Part shown: piece by piece, positions 1 through 10,072 of the stretch
How positions within the stretch are numbered: the stretch's first letter is position 1
Layout: every line of letters begins with the position of its first letter
Assembly: GCA_003116975.1 (NCBI GenBank)
Contig: BGKB01000167.1
Location: forward strand, 1 to 64,000
Length of the DNA: 64,000 nucleotides
DNA from: Aurantiochytrium sp. KH105
Taxonomy: Eukaryota; Sar; Bigyra; Thraustochytrida; Thraustochytriidae
Direction: 5' to 3'
The notes under the pieces: model-generated
What the model saw: the letters and a program-made list of their open reading frames with translations, nothing else
Database searches by the model: none
What the model was told of the DNA's origin: nothing
Position numbers and translations under genes: made by a program

Positions 1-90
1 GACACTCGTCCTGCTCTTATAAAAAGACGGTCTTAAAAAAGTATTGTTTAGCCAAAAGCTTGGCACGGGACAAGGAGGACCCAGAAGAAA

Positions 91-129
91 GCCAAGCCAA
101 GCCAAGCCAAACCAAGCCAAGCCAAGCCA
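91..129. repeat. (GCCAA)n pentanucleotide repeat
   Basis: About eight near-perfect GCCAA units, one of them interrupted. The same pentamer recurs at about 28004-28024 and 29018-29040, in both cases in non-coding DNA upstream of the gene at 29205. Confidence 0.9.
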
Positions 130-694
130 GGCAGGCCGAGTTGCAGTTCAAGTCGCCAAGGTCAAGCCAGCGAGTCGCTTGCTTTTGTTTTTGTTTGGCG
201 CCTTGCACACGCGCACACACCTCGGCGCGCGCGCCGCACCGCCTCCGCGGCCGCTGCGGGCGGTGCACACACCATGCGCTCCTATGTCTCCACATGATGA
301 GCCAACTAACTTTTACTCCCTCCCCGACGGCAGTCTGTCGCGGCAAGAAGAGGAAGACGCTGCTCCCGCCCGCCGCCGGCCAGGCGCATCGCCGCTGCCG
401 CCACTGCCCTTCGCCATGGTTGCGCAAGCGGCAGCGGCCTGCGGCTTGCTTGCTTGCTTGCCCTTTCCCCTTCCAGGTCTTGCTTGCACAACTTGACTTG
501 ATTGGCCGCGACTGACTGATCCATTTTCGGCCTTTTTATGATGTGTGTATAGGCCTATACTCTACTGCAGCAACAACCTACCGTACACCCGGGCGAGCGA
601 GCGAGCGCGCTCCATGGCACGCCACCAAAACCGGAACTGCGGCAGGCAGGCAGGCCCGCTGCAGTGCAAGCCCAGCCCGCACGCGCGGACGCAC

Positions 695-740
<46 letters not shown>
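695..740. repeat. (GCAA)n tetranucleotide tract
   Basis: Eleven to twelve uninterrupted GCAA units, about 150 bases upstream of the prominin-like start codon. Translated, it gives Ser-Lys-Gln-Ala strings that are artefacts. Similar tracts lie near several other starts in the window. Confidence 0.95.
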
Positions 741-892
741 CGCTGGAGCTTCGGTCCGAGCCGGAGGCGTCTGTGACCGAGCAAGCTTGCGCTGTCGGGA
801 CCTTCTTCGGCGCGGACTTCGAGGAAAGAGAGTGAAAGAGAGGCCTTCTCGCAGTCCCGTAGCAGGAGGGAGAGAAGTCAGGGATTAAGAGA

Positions 893-3800
893 ATGCCGCG
901 CGCACGAGTCATCGGCGCACTCGCGGTCCTGGCGGCTGCCGCCGCGGTCGGTCCCCAACCCGCGCTGGCCTCGGACCTCAAGGCGTGCAGGGGCGACAAC
1001 AATGACCTGAATGATGTGCTGGGCATTCCCCGCGTCAACATGGCCATGCAAGGTGTCTCGAGAGACCTGGGGCAGTACGCCAGCCCGCTCACCGTCTGCG
1101 AGACCGCCGGCGTCATGGACATCTGCTCGGCAGACTGGCTTGACGACCTCCAGAGCGAAGGCGCCGAAATCGTCGTCGACGGAGACTATGCCTCGGCAAA
1201 TGAGGAGAGCTGGGTCAACTACATTCAGAGCCTCATCATCTACGTGGGCATCGGTTTCTTCTTCGCTCTCGTGACCGTCATTGCAGGTCTCGTGACCCTC
1301 TGTGGTAACTGCTGCGGATGCTGCAAGTGCTGCTACCGCCAGCCAGAGTTCAAGGACGGCGAGGTCGTCTACCCGCGCTGGCAAATCGTCACCATGTACT
1401 TTTGCCTCCTCTTCTTCTTTATGCTTGTCCTTACATTCATGATGCTCATCCTCGTGCGCGGCAATATGGGCCTCATGGAGGCGCAGTACGCACTGGTCGA
1501 CGCACCTGATGAGCTCGCCACCCTCACTGCCAGCGTCTCATCGCCCGTGATCAGTCTCGCGACATCACTCATCGGGACGACCGCCGTCAACCTGATCACC
1601 CGTGTCAACGAGACCCTCTTTGACGTCGGCGAGCTCGGGCAGGTCCACGAGTCCATCAGCTGTGCGCGCGAGGTCTTCGAGGACATCACCGATCCGACAC
1701 TTTTGTCCAACGTAACTGGTGTCCTCGACGAAATCAGCGCTGTCATTGGCAGTCTTCCCACCCAAACAGACGTCGACAACGTGATCAACGGCGTCTTGGC
1801 TGATCTCACCACGCTCACAGACGCTGTGTCTTCCACAAGCACTGAAGTCACGGAATTCCAAAACGGCGTCGATACGATTCTCAGTTACGGAATCGACGAT
1901 CAGGTCTCCAGCATTGAGACTGACTTGACCACGATTGAAACGCAACTCTCGTCCGTCGAATCAGGCCTTGATTCGCTGATCGGACTTCGGGACTCTGCAA
2001 CCGCTTTGAAAGACACAATCGCTCCTCTGATTGACAGCGGCAACGAGTATACCATCGAAGAAGTCGAGGCCTTTGAAACTGCCTACTCGACCTTCAAAAC
2101 CAACTTGAATGGTCTTGATCCTGATGAAGCGGATCTCAAGGCATCGATTAATGCGTTGAACGCGTCGCTCGGCTCTATGGAGGGCAGTCTTGACCAACTC
2201 TATACCGATCTTGACAACGTCAATTATACCGTGACAAACGACATGTCACTTACCGGTCTCATAAACGGTCTCAACGCAACCATCGCCGCGATCGATAATT
2301 TTGACTTCTCTGACCTCCAGAGCGAGCTGAACTCGACCCTTGCTCTCTTCGACTCACTTCCCGATGTGCAGCCCATCGTTGACACTATTAACCACGTCAT
2401 CGCGCTGCAATCTCAGATCCCATGCATATTTGAAATCGCCGATGTGCCGCAAACGATCAACGACCGTCTCGTCGAACTTCCTGCCAGTCTTTTGAATGCT
2501 ACGAGCGAGCTCCAGACGCTGAATCAGACCTTTTACGATGCAACCTCCGAGCTCCCAACCCTCCTCGATGATATCGACACCTTTTCTGCGAGCTTCAACG
2601 GCACCGGCCAGGCAATCAACGACGAGTTCGACGCCCAGCTCGCCGTCGTTCTCGATAAACTCAACGCAACCCGCGCTGCCATCGTCACTTTGCGGGACGA
2701 GGTGACTGCTATGGATGATCCCATCATCGACGTTAGTGGTGCCCTGACGACGGTTGATACGCTCAGAAACAGCATCACCAATGGCAATCTCCGTCCTAGT
2801 GCAGATACTAACAGCTCGCTCGACAATGCCACGGATGCGCGAAGCACGCTTATCACCAGCATTGACACTCTTGATGGGACTACTTTTCCGGCAGACGTTG
2901 AGGCCGTTCGGACCACCGACCCAGAGACTTCGTGGAATTGCAATGATGTGTCAGGTTCTACCTGCTACAACTATGGGAGCACCGGGTACGACGACGCTGC
3001 GTGTGCCTCGGAATATCTTTGTGCCTATCCTTACAAATATTGGTCTGACCTGAGCGACGCTCTCAATACCTTTGTCGCTGGATTCAACGGTATTAACCCG
3101 GGCTTGGACGATATGAAAACCCAAGTTGAAAATGCGCAGGGAAACGTTTCGGGCATCGATCTTAGCTGTTGCAATGACTTTTCAGAGATTGAAACAGCCG
3201 CAACCGAGCTGAGCGACTCTTCCGCTGCGATCTCTAATGCGACGAGCAGCACGGATGATCTCGAAGCCGAAATCGAGGGTCTCCGCGATGAATTTTCCGA
3301 GCTTTTGTCGAGCAAGACCAACTTTGAGAACATCATTAGTGACGTTGAGACCACAATCGATGACATCAACAACACCATCACAAGTTTTGGCGATAGCGGC
3401 ATCGAGGAAATCTTCGATATGGAGCTGAATGTGTATGAACTTCTCACCGTCAATCTCGGTGGTATCTTGCAAGAAATCAGCACGGCGCGGCTCGACGCGA
3501 TCGCAGCCGGCCCAACCGGAGTGGAAGATCTCGTCATGCACGTTGCAGAGCAGCTCGACCTCGCCATCGCGGCAGTCGAGCCTTCGCAAGCTGTTCTGGC
3601 AAGCGAAGCGGCTTCCATCATGAACTATGTTCGGGCGCTTGATACGTCGCGAGATGTGGACGGTGCGCTACGCGAGGTTGGCTCCATCTACTACCTCGCG
3701 CAAACTGCTATTGCCGCTCAGGACGACTCATCCATTGCAGTAGAGTCTGCCGCCTTTTTCGAGTCTTATGATACGCCCTCCGTCTATGGACCAATCACTG

Positions 3801-5113
3801 GCAGTGGAATCGGGACGTACCCTGGCGACGTCATGTGCGTCACTGATGAGTGCATCCGGAACACTATCGATTATTACAACAACAACAAACTCAGTGACGT
3901 TGTTCCTTCGGAGTTTTCCGAGGCGGTGCCCATCCCTCTCGGCGTCTCTCGACACACCATTACTGCAGTTCCGGCGATTCTGCCTGCGATCTTGCTCGTC
4001 ATGACCATCTGTATCTGCTTCTGGCCATCATGTGGTAACTGGCTTGGGTGCTGTTCGGTCTGCATTGCGCCCTGGCTCTTTGCCATCTTTGGCGCGATCA
4101 TTTTTCCCAACCTTATCGTTGTTGCGGACGTATGTGCCAGCGCTGAGTCCGTCGGCAAAACAGTCATGACTGAGCTCCAGCCCTACCTTTGTGAGCAAAT
4201 CAATGGCACCATCACAGCGGGCGGCTTCTGCGAAGTCTACATGGACGTGCCCCCAGTTGCCAAGACCGTGGAGCTCGACCTCCCACAGCTCGTCCTTTCG
4301 CTCCTCGACGATTGCTCGGGATCCTCTCTCGCCAACGTTGAGGGTGCCGAGGCCGCCGAGCCTGTCGCTGCGCTTTACGCTAGCTTCGGTCTCGAGGCTG
4401 GCATCATCGTCCAGAATCAGCTTGCCAACCTTCTCGATGATATTCTGCCTGGTATGGGCGTTGTCCTTCGTGCCGATCTCCGTGATGACGTTGAGGCGAG
4501 CGGCGCGGATCTTCAGAACGACGTGACGAACTTTGCAGATAACCTCGAGGGAGTTCTCGGCTGCGATGACTTCAGCGCCGCATACTTGGGCTTCAAGGAA
4601 ACCTTTTGCTGTGAGTTTGGCCAAGCGTTCTATTGGTCCTTTGCGGGTTGGTACTTGTTGGCCTTTTGCATGCTACTTCTGGGCTTTCCGGTGGGCTGCT
4701 GTGCGGCAAGGCGCTTGCACAATCTCAAGCACAGCCGCGACGAGCTTCGCGGATTTTACCGGGATGGTTCTCAGGCGCTTGCGGACTCCCGTGTTGGTAC
4801 TGCTGTGGCGAACTCGAGGGTCGGTTCCGCGGTTGCAAACACGCGCCTCGGCCGCGCCGTGTTTATTGCGAGCCCTCAAAAGGAGTCCGAGGCGGGGGCG
4901 TCCGTCGCTCCCTACGCAACGGTGTACGAGGAGGGCGATCCCGAGGCCCGCCCGGGCGAGAGCAAGCCGAAAACCTCTCGCTGGGACAAGGCCAAGAACA
5001 TGATGAACCGCGCCAAGACCGCGGTGCGTCGCCCAGGTCGTTCCGGCGAATCGGACCAGGGCATCGCTCCCTCCGAGTCTGTGACCGGAATGGCAAGCAA
5101 GGACGACGAGTAA
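893..5113 (+). CDS. Prominin-like five-pass membrane glycoprotein
   Basis: This is a 1406-residue single-exon protein. It has a signal peptide (1-26), a short N-terminal ectodomain, TM1 (about 112-134), a cysteine cluster (seven Cys between 137 and 147), TM2 (164-187), a very large outer loop (188-1020), TM3 (1026-1044), TM4 (1051-1075), a second outer loop (1076-1246), TM5 (1247-1272) and a hydrophilic tail. This order, with Cys-rich turns after TM1 and TM3, is the layout of prominins, cholesterol-binding proteins of plasma-membrane protrusions. The first loop is heptad-like, rich in Asp, Ser and Thr, and has many N-x-S/T sequons. It is far longer than in animal prominins (whole protein about 850 residues). 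The call rests on topology, not on a recognised sequence signature, so a lineage-specific family with similar topology is possible. The ATG at 893 starts a good signal peptide. Confidence 0.6.
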   Translation: MPRARVIGALAVLAAAAAVGPQPALASDLKACRGDNNDLNDVLGIPRVNMAMQGVSRDLGQYASPLTVCETAGVMDICSADWLDDLQSEGAEIVVDGDYASANEESWVNYIQSLIIYVGIGFFFALVTVIAGLVTLCGNCCGCCKCCYRQPEFKDGEVVYPRWQIVTMYFCLLFFFMLVLTFMMLILVRGNMGLMEAQYALVDAPDELATLTASVSSPVISLATSLIGTTAVNLITRVNETLFDVGELGQVHESISCAREVFEDITDPTLLSNVTGVLDEISAVIGSLPTQTDVDNVINGVLADLTTLTDAVSSTSTEVTEFQNGVDTILSYGIDDQVSSIETDLTTIETQLSSVESGLDSLIGLRDSATALKDTIAPLIDSGNEYTIEEVEAFETAYSTFKTNLNGLDPDEADLKASINALNASLGSMEGSLDQLYTDLDNVNYTVTNDMSLTGLINGLNATIAAIDNFDFSDLQSELNSTLALFDSLPDVQPIVDTINHVIALQSQIPCIFEIADVPQTINDRLVELPASLLNATSELQTLNQTFYDATSELPTLLDDIDTFSASFNGTGQAINDEFDAQLAVVLDKLNATRAAIVTLRDEVTAMDDPIIDVSGALTTVDTLRNSITNGNLRPSADTNSSLDNATDARSTLITSIDTLDGTTFPADVEAVRTTDPETSWNCNDVSGSTCYNYGSTGYDDAACASEYLCAYPYKYWSDLSDALNTFVAGFNGINPGLDDMKTQVENAQGNVSGIDLSCCNDFSEIETAATELSDSSAAISNATSSTDDLEAEIEGLRDEFSELLSSKTNFENIISDVETTIDDINNTITSFGDSGIEEIFDMELNVYELLTVNLGGILQEISTARLDAIAAGPTGVEDLVMHVAEQLDLAIAAVEPSQAVLASEAASIMNYVRALDTSRDVDGALREVGSIYYLAQTAIAAQDDSSIAVESAAFFESYDTPSVYGPITGSGIGTYPGDVMCVTDECIRNTIDYYNNNKLSDVVPSEFSEAVPIPLGVSRHTITAVPAILPAILLVMTICICFWPSCGNWLGCCSVCIAPWLFAIFGAIIFPNLIVVADVCASAESVGKTVMTELQPYLCEQINGTITAGGFCEVYMDVPPVAKTVELDLPQLVLSLLDDCSGSSLANVEGAEAAEPVAALYASFGLEAGIIVQNQLANLLDDILPGMGVVLRADLRDDVEASGADLQNDVTNFADNLEGVLGCDDFSAAYLGFKETFCCEFGQAFYWSFAGWYLLAFCMLLLGFPVGCCAARRLHNLKHSRDELRGFYRDGSQALADSRVGTAVANSRVGSAVANTRLGRAVFIASPQKESEAGASVAPYATVYEEGDPEARPGESKPKTSRWDKAKNMMNRAKTAVRRPGRSGESDQGIAPSESVTGMASKDDE

Positions 5114-5385
5114 GCCGGAAACAGTATGCACCTCTTTTGAGGCCAGTTTCTCGCTCGTTCGCTCGCTCGCTTGTTTGCTCCCAAGAACAAGAACAGGAAC
5201 AAGCTAGCTGTCTGTCTAGCTACCTGGCTGGATGGATATATGGCTGGCCGTCGCACTATCAGCGAGTCGTTCGATGTTGCATGTGTGTGTGATTGTGTGA
5301 CAAGAGCAGAGCGTGCGATGAACGCTAGGGTTTTGGTTTGCAGTGAATCGTCTAAAACTTGTTCCCTTTTTTCTTGTTCTTCTGA

Positions 5386-8300
5386 TTATTTATGCGTTTG
5401 TGTCCCTACAAAGAGGGCGTCTTGTCTCGCCTTGAGGTCCTGAATGCGCTGCATGATCGCGTAAAGCTCCGTGGCGGTTGATCCCCCCTTTTCTTCTTGT
5501 GCTACCTTGATTGAGTCCTCTGTCCTAGTGTTGACGTTTTCAAGACGCACAGTGTCTCTGACAAAGGTTTCCAGCAGACTCTCGGTCTGTACGTCGCTCT
5601 TGCTGCAACGTGGCTTTGCTCCAGATCCCTTCGAACGTTCGTAGGGAAGATGTGCGAGATTCGGCCCAGATAAGATCCGTGCCGTCTGGCGTGCTTTTTC
5701 CCGTGCGAGCCGTGGCAACTTCTTGAGCAAGCCGCGGCCAAGATGAGGGCTCGACGTCGCACCAGATCGATTCAAAGCAAGCTTCTCGTACACAGCACCG
5801 AGCTGCAGTGGACTGGCACCAGTGTCTTCGAGACGCAGGCAGCTCAACGCCCCATTGTAGCGAAGGGCCCGAGTCAGTGTAGTGAGTCCTTCTTGTGTGA
5901 GGACAATGCTCGAGAGGTCCAACTGCTGAAGTGTAGTGTTCCAAATGAGCGATTCTGCCAGAGCAAGTACTCCAGTTATGTCGTGTCCGTCCTCCGTGAT
6001 GGCATTTCCGGCAAGATCAAGATCCGTCAGATGCCCAGGACACCTCAGCGCGTCAGCGAGACGCTTGAAACCGCGAACACCAAGTCCGCATTCAGCCATT
6101 TGAAGTTTTCGAATATTGCACTCAGGCTTGGCGAGCCAGCTGGCCACCGTCGTAGCGCCATCGTCTCCGATACTTGGATTATGAGAAAGCTCAATCTCTT
6201 CAAAACCGCGGGTCCCCACAACAGACTCGAGACAAACAAGGTCTGCACCGCAAATACCACCTCTGGAGAGGTCTAGGGTGCGGAGATATTTCTTCTCCTT
6301 TGTATGTGCTGCCAGTACCCCTAAGAGAGCTTGAACGGTCTCAAGAGAAGAGTCGGAATGCAGTACGCTCACCGCAAGTGGAAGAAGCGCCTTGGCTGCA
6401 GCTGCATAAAATGGTGACTCAAGACTGCAATCTTCGTCTCCAATGGCTTGCTCGAGCGCTGCCACAAGAATCGCAATGTGTGAGCGTACAAACTCGCGGT
6501 TCACCCTCTGTGCTGCGGTGAAAGCTACAACGAGATTAAGTCCCAGTCCAGGGACGCGATCAATTTGCGGAGAAATCGTTGAAAGTAAGTTTGCTCTGGT
6601 CTCTGTTCCGAACGTGGGAGACCAAGCCAGGAGCGCAAGCTCCGCTGCTTTTGCATTTGCATCTTGAGCAAGTAAATCTGCAAATTTTGCACTTCCTGTG
6701 CTTGCGATTGCCGCTAAAATGCTCGCGCTGTTCTTGTCCATGTGTTGCGCGAGGCTCTCCATTCCCACATCATGCAATACCGCGGCTTCAAGGGCTCTTG
6801 TGCGTGGCCAAGCTGGGACCCGATGCATCGAATCAAGAAATCGGCCCCAGCATACGCTCTGTGAAACAGCCGTCGCTTGAGCTGGGGATTGTACTGTGTT
6901 CCACAAGAGTGCGCTGCACGTGCCGTAGAACCACAGGTTAGATGGCATCTGACTCATACTGCACATTGCAAGGTGCTGCTCATCGCCAAGAATGCGCTCG
7001 TTCTTGCGCCGACAACGTGCGATACGCTCGAGAAGCGAAACCGATGCCAGGACGAGTGGTGAGCGTTCTTCCTCGTCCTGACCACTTTGGGCCAGACGAA
7101 CAAGAGCGTCAGTGAGTCCCACGTCCAGAGATGAATACAGGGGTGCGTTTACTGACGTGACGAGGCCGTGTATGATTACGAGCGCGCCAAGGCGAATGCC
7201 TGGGGCTGTAGACTGACCAGCCACCAATCCTTGGAGTGCTGCCAAGTGCGCCTGGGCCTCGCGTTCTTTCTTTTCGCGGCGTAGCTGGGCGTGGTCCGAG
7301 ACAAATCTTGCAAGCCACCCGAGCTGGGCTTCTCTGGAAGTTGGCAACTCACAGAATGGAAGCGAAGTGCTTTCGCATCCGTTGCTGACCCCGAGCTGCA
7401 AAAGAGAGGCGCTTTCAGTGTTGCCTGTGAGAACTGAGAGCTCTCGGTGCGACACGCGCTTGACAAAAGCACGAAGTGCTGCGCCTGTCGAGGTCTCTGC
7501 CTCAATCTCGTAAGGCTGATGGTGCGCGAGTCTTGTCCTGTGGCCAAGGTCCCAATCCCATGAAACCTCGGGAGGCGTCCATTCTGTCTTGAAAAAATGC
7601 TTCAGAACTGCACATTGGCTCTCTCCATAGCCCTCGCTCCAACAATCCATTGCCAAAATGTACACCATGTGGTGGAGACGTTTCGAAGGGAGCTCATTAA
7701 TTTGATCTCCTGCCCTTTCGAGGAGCGCGAGGGTGCGGGTTTTGCTCGCCTCGCAATCTCCAACGGAGCGAGCAACAAGTTCCCACATAAGATCGCCCAT
7801 GTGAAACTCTGCAAAATTTTCAAGTACAATTTGCTCGGCTCTTTCACGTAGGCGTTCCTCGGAAGCCCCCACCAGTACCATGCCAGGATGACTTCCCGTG
7901 ATGGTCCATTCCAGCTTTGAGGGAGGAATATCGGCCACGTGTACAGGTCTGCCCAAATAACGCTGGAAAGACACGGCGCGTAGCGTTCTGGGCTCGCCAC
8001 GCTGTCGAAAGCGAACCACCGTTTCTTGTTCTCCGGACGTTTCAGACACCATCTCAGACTCGTGATCTGACGCTTCTTCGTCGCTCGAAAGGTCCGCGAA
8101 TTGATCGGCGAAAGACGTGGAGTTCGCGCTGGGCCTTGCATCCGACACGCTCTCCGTGACGTTATGCTCGCGCACGAGTTCTAACATGCGGTCGAATCGA
8201 TCGAGCAAGTCCTCGCACGTCCGGCTCAAGCTCGAAGGTTGAGGTCCCGCTTGGCTGCGAGCCTGAGAGCTTAGGGCTGTCAGCTCAACGCTTGGAACTG

Positions 8301-9600
8301 CGACCGCAAAGGATGACGTAGGGTCCGGAGATCGCAGAGCAGGAAGGCCCTCGGCTTCTTCATCATCCTCGAGGCTACTGGGCTCGCCTTCATCGCTTTG
8401 GTCGTCTGTTGCCACAATGCAGACACTCGGGCAAGGCTGTTTGCGCGGCGGAGCAAGATCAAGCTGCAAGAGGGTGTTTTGGACGAGATTAAAAAAGCCT
8501 CCGGCGGAAAGAGACTTGCAAAACTGCTCGAGGGCCTCTGCGGACGCCCGCTCTCGAAAGGTTACCACGGCGAGACTCAAAGCTGCGGCGCGCCCTGCAT
8601 CAGAAGCGTCTGGACTGATTGCGCGTGAGAGCCATTTCTGCATCCACTGACTTGCTGTAGGGATGGCCAGAAACGCTTTCATCGAGAGGGTACAACGATG
8701 GAAAAGCAAGCTCCAACATGCAGATCCGCTTCCATTGGCTTGCGCGGAAAGAAGCCACTCAATGACGACCGGGATACCCCGGTCCACAGAGAGAGCTGTC
8801 AGCCATTCTGGCACGCAGTCAAGCCAAGTCAACGCACGAGACAAGCTCGCGTCACTTCCTTCAGCTGCGAGGCCTCGCACAATACTTTCCGCAAAGTGCT
8901 CAAAACCGGATTCCCCTCTGCCGATTCCACTTTCAAGAAGCGCCGAGCAGAGTGCGGTTGTCGAAACTCTTGAATCTGAGCCCGCTACGCGCTGTAAGAG
9001 CTGCAGACTGACTTTCGCGAGCAATCTTCGTTTCGTAAGAGAACTGGGGTCTTTTGATCCGCGCACAGCGCTCGTTATCTCGCCGAGGAGTTGCGCAGAA
9101 GGTTTCGTGACACCAGCAAGCCTAACGATGAATTCCGTGTTTGCGTCCAACATATCGTGCAGTTCTACATGGTCGAAATTGACGTACGGCGAGGCGATCA
9201 GACGCGCAACAACACAAAGAGCTTCGTCGCTGATGGAAGAAGGCGATTCACCAGATACATTTCGAAGGATCCATTCAAGAAGCAAGGCTGTTGCTCTGAC
9301 GCAAAACTTTGCCCTGAATGGCAAGATGTCGCGCAGTTTGGCCTCGGGAGCTACATCCGTAAAGTGCGGCCAAAACTTCTCCAGCGCGGCCATCCCGGTC
9401 TGCTCGAAGGGCGTGGAGAGGGTCAATGTGCGTAGTTCTGCGAGGATTGAGTCCATGGCCCCTGTCGAATCACCAAGCTCGCGCAATTTGGAGAGCGCTT
9501 GGTTAGAAACGCTCGTCTCTTCTTCTTTGCTTGCTCTTTGATTGCTAGATGAGGGCGTACGGCTTTCTCGCAGGCCGTCATCCTGAACGAGTTGCTCCAT
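5386..9600 (-). CDS. Large protein with C-terminal leucine-rich repeats
   Basis: This is a 1404-residue protein. The start is set at the ATG at 9600, because the upstream in-frame extension has only a TTG. Residues about 1-1100 are mostly helical and unrecognised, with an acidic stretch (Asp/Glu-rich, near residues 400-420) and a Ser-rich linker. Residues about 1108-1310 form ribonuclease-inhibitor-type leucine-rich repeats. Examples are the motifs LDLSRGGICGADL, IELSHNPSIGDDGA and LDLAGNAITEDG, spaced about 28-32 residues apart. The basic tail (1311-1404) carries several Lys/Arg patches. RNI-type LRRs usually mediate protein binding, but the partner cannot be deduced. No signal peptide or membrane segment is visible, so it is probably cytosolic or nuclear. 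The gene converges on the prominin-like gene with 272 bases between stops and diverges from the acyltransferase at 10073. Confidence 0.75.
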   Translation of the reverse strand: MEQLVQDDGLRESRTPSSSNQRASKEEETSVSNQALSKLRELGDSTGAMDSILAELRTLTLSTPFEQTGMAALEKFWPHFTDVAPEAKLRDILPFRAKFCVRATALLLEWILRNVSGESPSSISDEALCVVARLIASPYVNFDHVELHDMLDANTEFIVRLAGVTKPSAQLLGEITSAVRGSKDPSSLTKRRLLAKVSLQLLQRVAGSDSRVSTTALCSALLESGIGRGESGFEHFAESIVRGLAAEGSDASLSRALTWLDCVPEWLTALSVDRGIPVVIEWLLSAQANGSGSACWSLLFHRCTLSMKAFLAIPTASQWMQKWLSRAISPDASDAGRAAALSLAVVTFRERASAEALEQFCKSLSAGGFFNLVQNTLLQLDLAPPRKQPCPSVCIVATDDQSDEGEPSSLEDDEEAEGLPALRSPDPTSSFAVAVPSVELTALSSQARSQAGPQPSSLSRTCEDLLDRFDRMLELVREHNVTESVSDARPSANSTSFADQFADLSSDEEASDHESEMVSETSGEQETVVRFRQRGEPRTLRAVSFQRYLGRPVHVADIPPSKLEWTITGSHPGMVLVGASEERLRERAEQIVLENFAEFHMGDLMWELVARSVGDCEASKTRTLALLERAGDQINELPSKRLHHMVYILAMDCWSEGYGESQCAVLKHFFKTEWTPPEVSWDWDLGHRTRLAHHQPYEIEAETSTGAALRAFVKRVSHRELSVLTGNTESASLLQLGVSNGCESTSLPFCELPTSREAQLGWLARFVSDHAQLRREKKEREAQAHLAALQGLVAGQSTAPGIRLGALVIIHGLVTSVNAPLYSSLDVGLTDALVRLAQSGQDEEERSPLVLASVSLLERIARCRRKNERILGDEQHLAMCSMSQMPSNLWFYGTCSALLWNTVQSPAQATAVSQSVCWGRFLDSMHRVPAWPRTRALEAAVLHDVGMESLAQHMDKNSASILAAIASTGSAKFADLLAQDANAKAAELALLAWSPTFGTETRANLLSTISPQIDRVPGLGLNLVVAFTAAQRVNREFVRSHIAILVAALEQAIGDEDCSLESPFYAAAAKALLPLAVSVLHSDSSLETVQALLGVLAAHTKEKKYLRTLDLSRGGICGADLVCLESVVGTRGFEEIELSHNPSIGDDGATTVASWLAKPECNIRKLQMAECGLGVRGFKRLADALRCPGHLTDLDLAGNAITEDGHDITGVLALAESLIWNTTLQQLDLSSIVLTQEGLTTLTRALRYNGALSCLRLEDTGASPLQLGAVYEKLALNRSGATSSPHLGRGLLKKLPRLAREKARQTARILSGPNLAHLPYERSKGSGAKPRCSKSDVQTESLLETFVRDTVRLENVNTRTEDSIKVAQEEKGGSTATELYAIMQRIQDLKARQDALFVGTQTHK

Positions 9601-10072
9601 GCTTTCGTGCTGACAATAACTCTGAGCTCTTCGATGCCCGCGCACGGATGAAACTAGATGCAAACAATGCGACTCTGTTCGCGACTTAGCAGCAGGGCAC
9701 TCGCTGTTTGGGCAAATACGTGTGTCTGCTGCTTGATTGATCGGCCCAACAACAAGAGCAACCAGCTGCGCGAGGCCTGTCGTATTCCCCTTCCCCTCCT
9801 TTTCCCTCTTCTTCGCTGAAGCTTGGCCCGAAAAGTATCCTTTTGCACGATGCTACTGCGCTGTAAATTGGCCAATCGAGCATGTTGCTGTCTCGCAAAC
9901 AAGGAGATAAATCAAGCAACTTGATTGGATCGACAGTCCGAGTCCGAGTCCGAGTCGTTTGTGTCATCAACGGCCATATTTTTTCGAAGGGGAACACGGG
10001 GAACGACATCGGCATACATTGAGATATCCCTGGCACAACAACAACGTAGCGTGCGCCAAGTTTCTCTTCAAA
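9601..10072. promoter_or_regulatory. Divergent intergenic region, LRR gene / acyltransferase gene
   Basis: These 472 bases separate two outward-facing start codons, so they should hold both promoters and 5' leaders. No TATA-like or other named element could be assigned. A short GTCCGA repeat lies at about 9936-9956. In-frame upstream TTG codons on both sides were not accepted as starts. Confidence 0.5.

Larger units (their letters stand above)
1..892. other. Gene-free leader region upstream of the prominin-like gene
   Basis: No convincing coding region is visible. The short open frames here are rich in Arg, Ala, Lys and Gln because they translate simple repeats. Two repeats stand out: (GCCAA)n at 91-129 and (GCAA)n at 695-740, the latter about 150 bases before the start codon at 893. 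The stretch is probably promoter and 5' untranslated DNA for the gene at 893; this is inferred from position only. Confidence 0.6.

Noticed and set aside
8663-9541. 292-codon open frame on the plus strand
   Set aside because: Antisense to the LRR gene and lacks any recognisable feature.
9601-9663. Upstream TTG start for the LRR gene
   Set aside because: Non-ATG start in a eukaryote with an ATG 21 codons later; no evidence for use.
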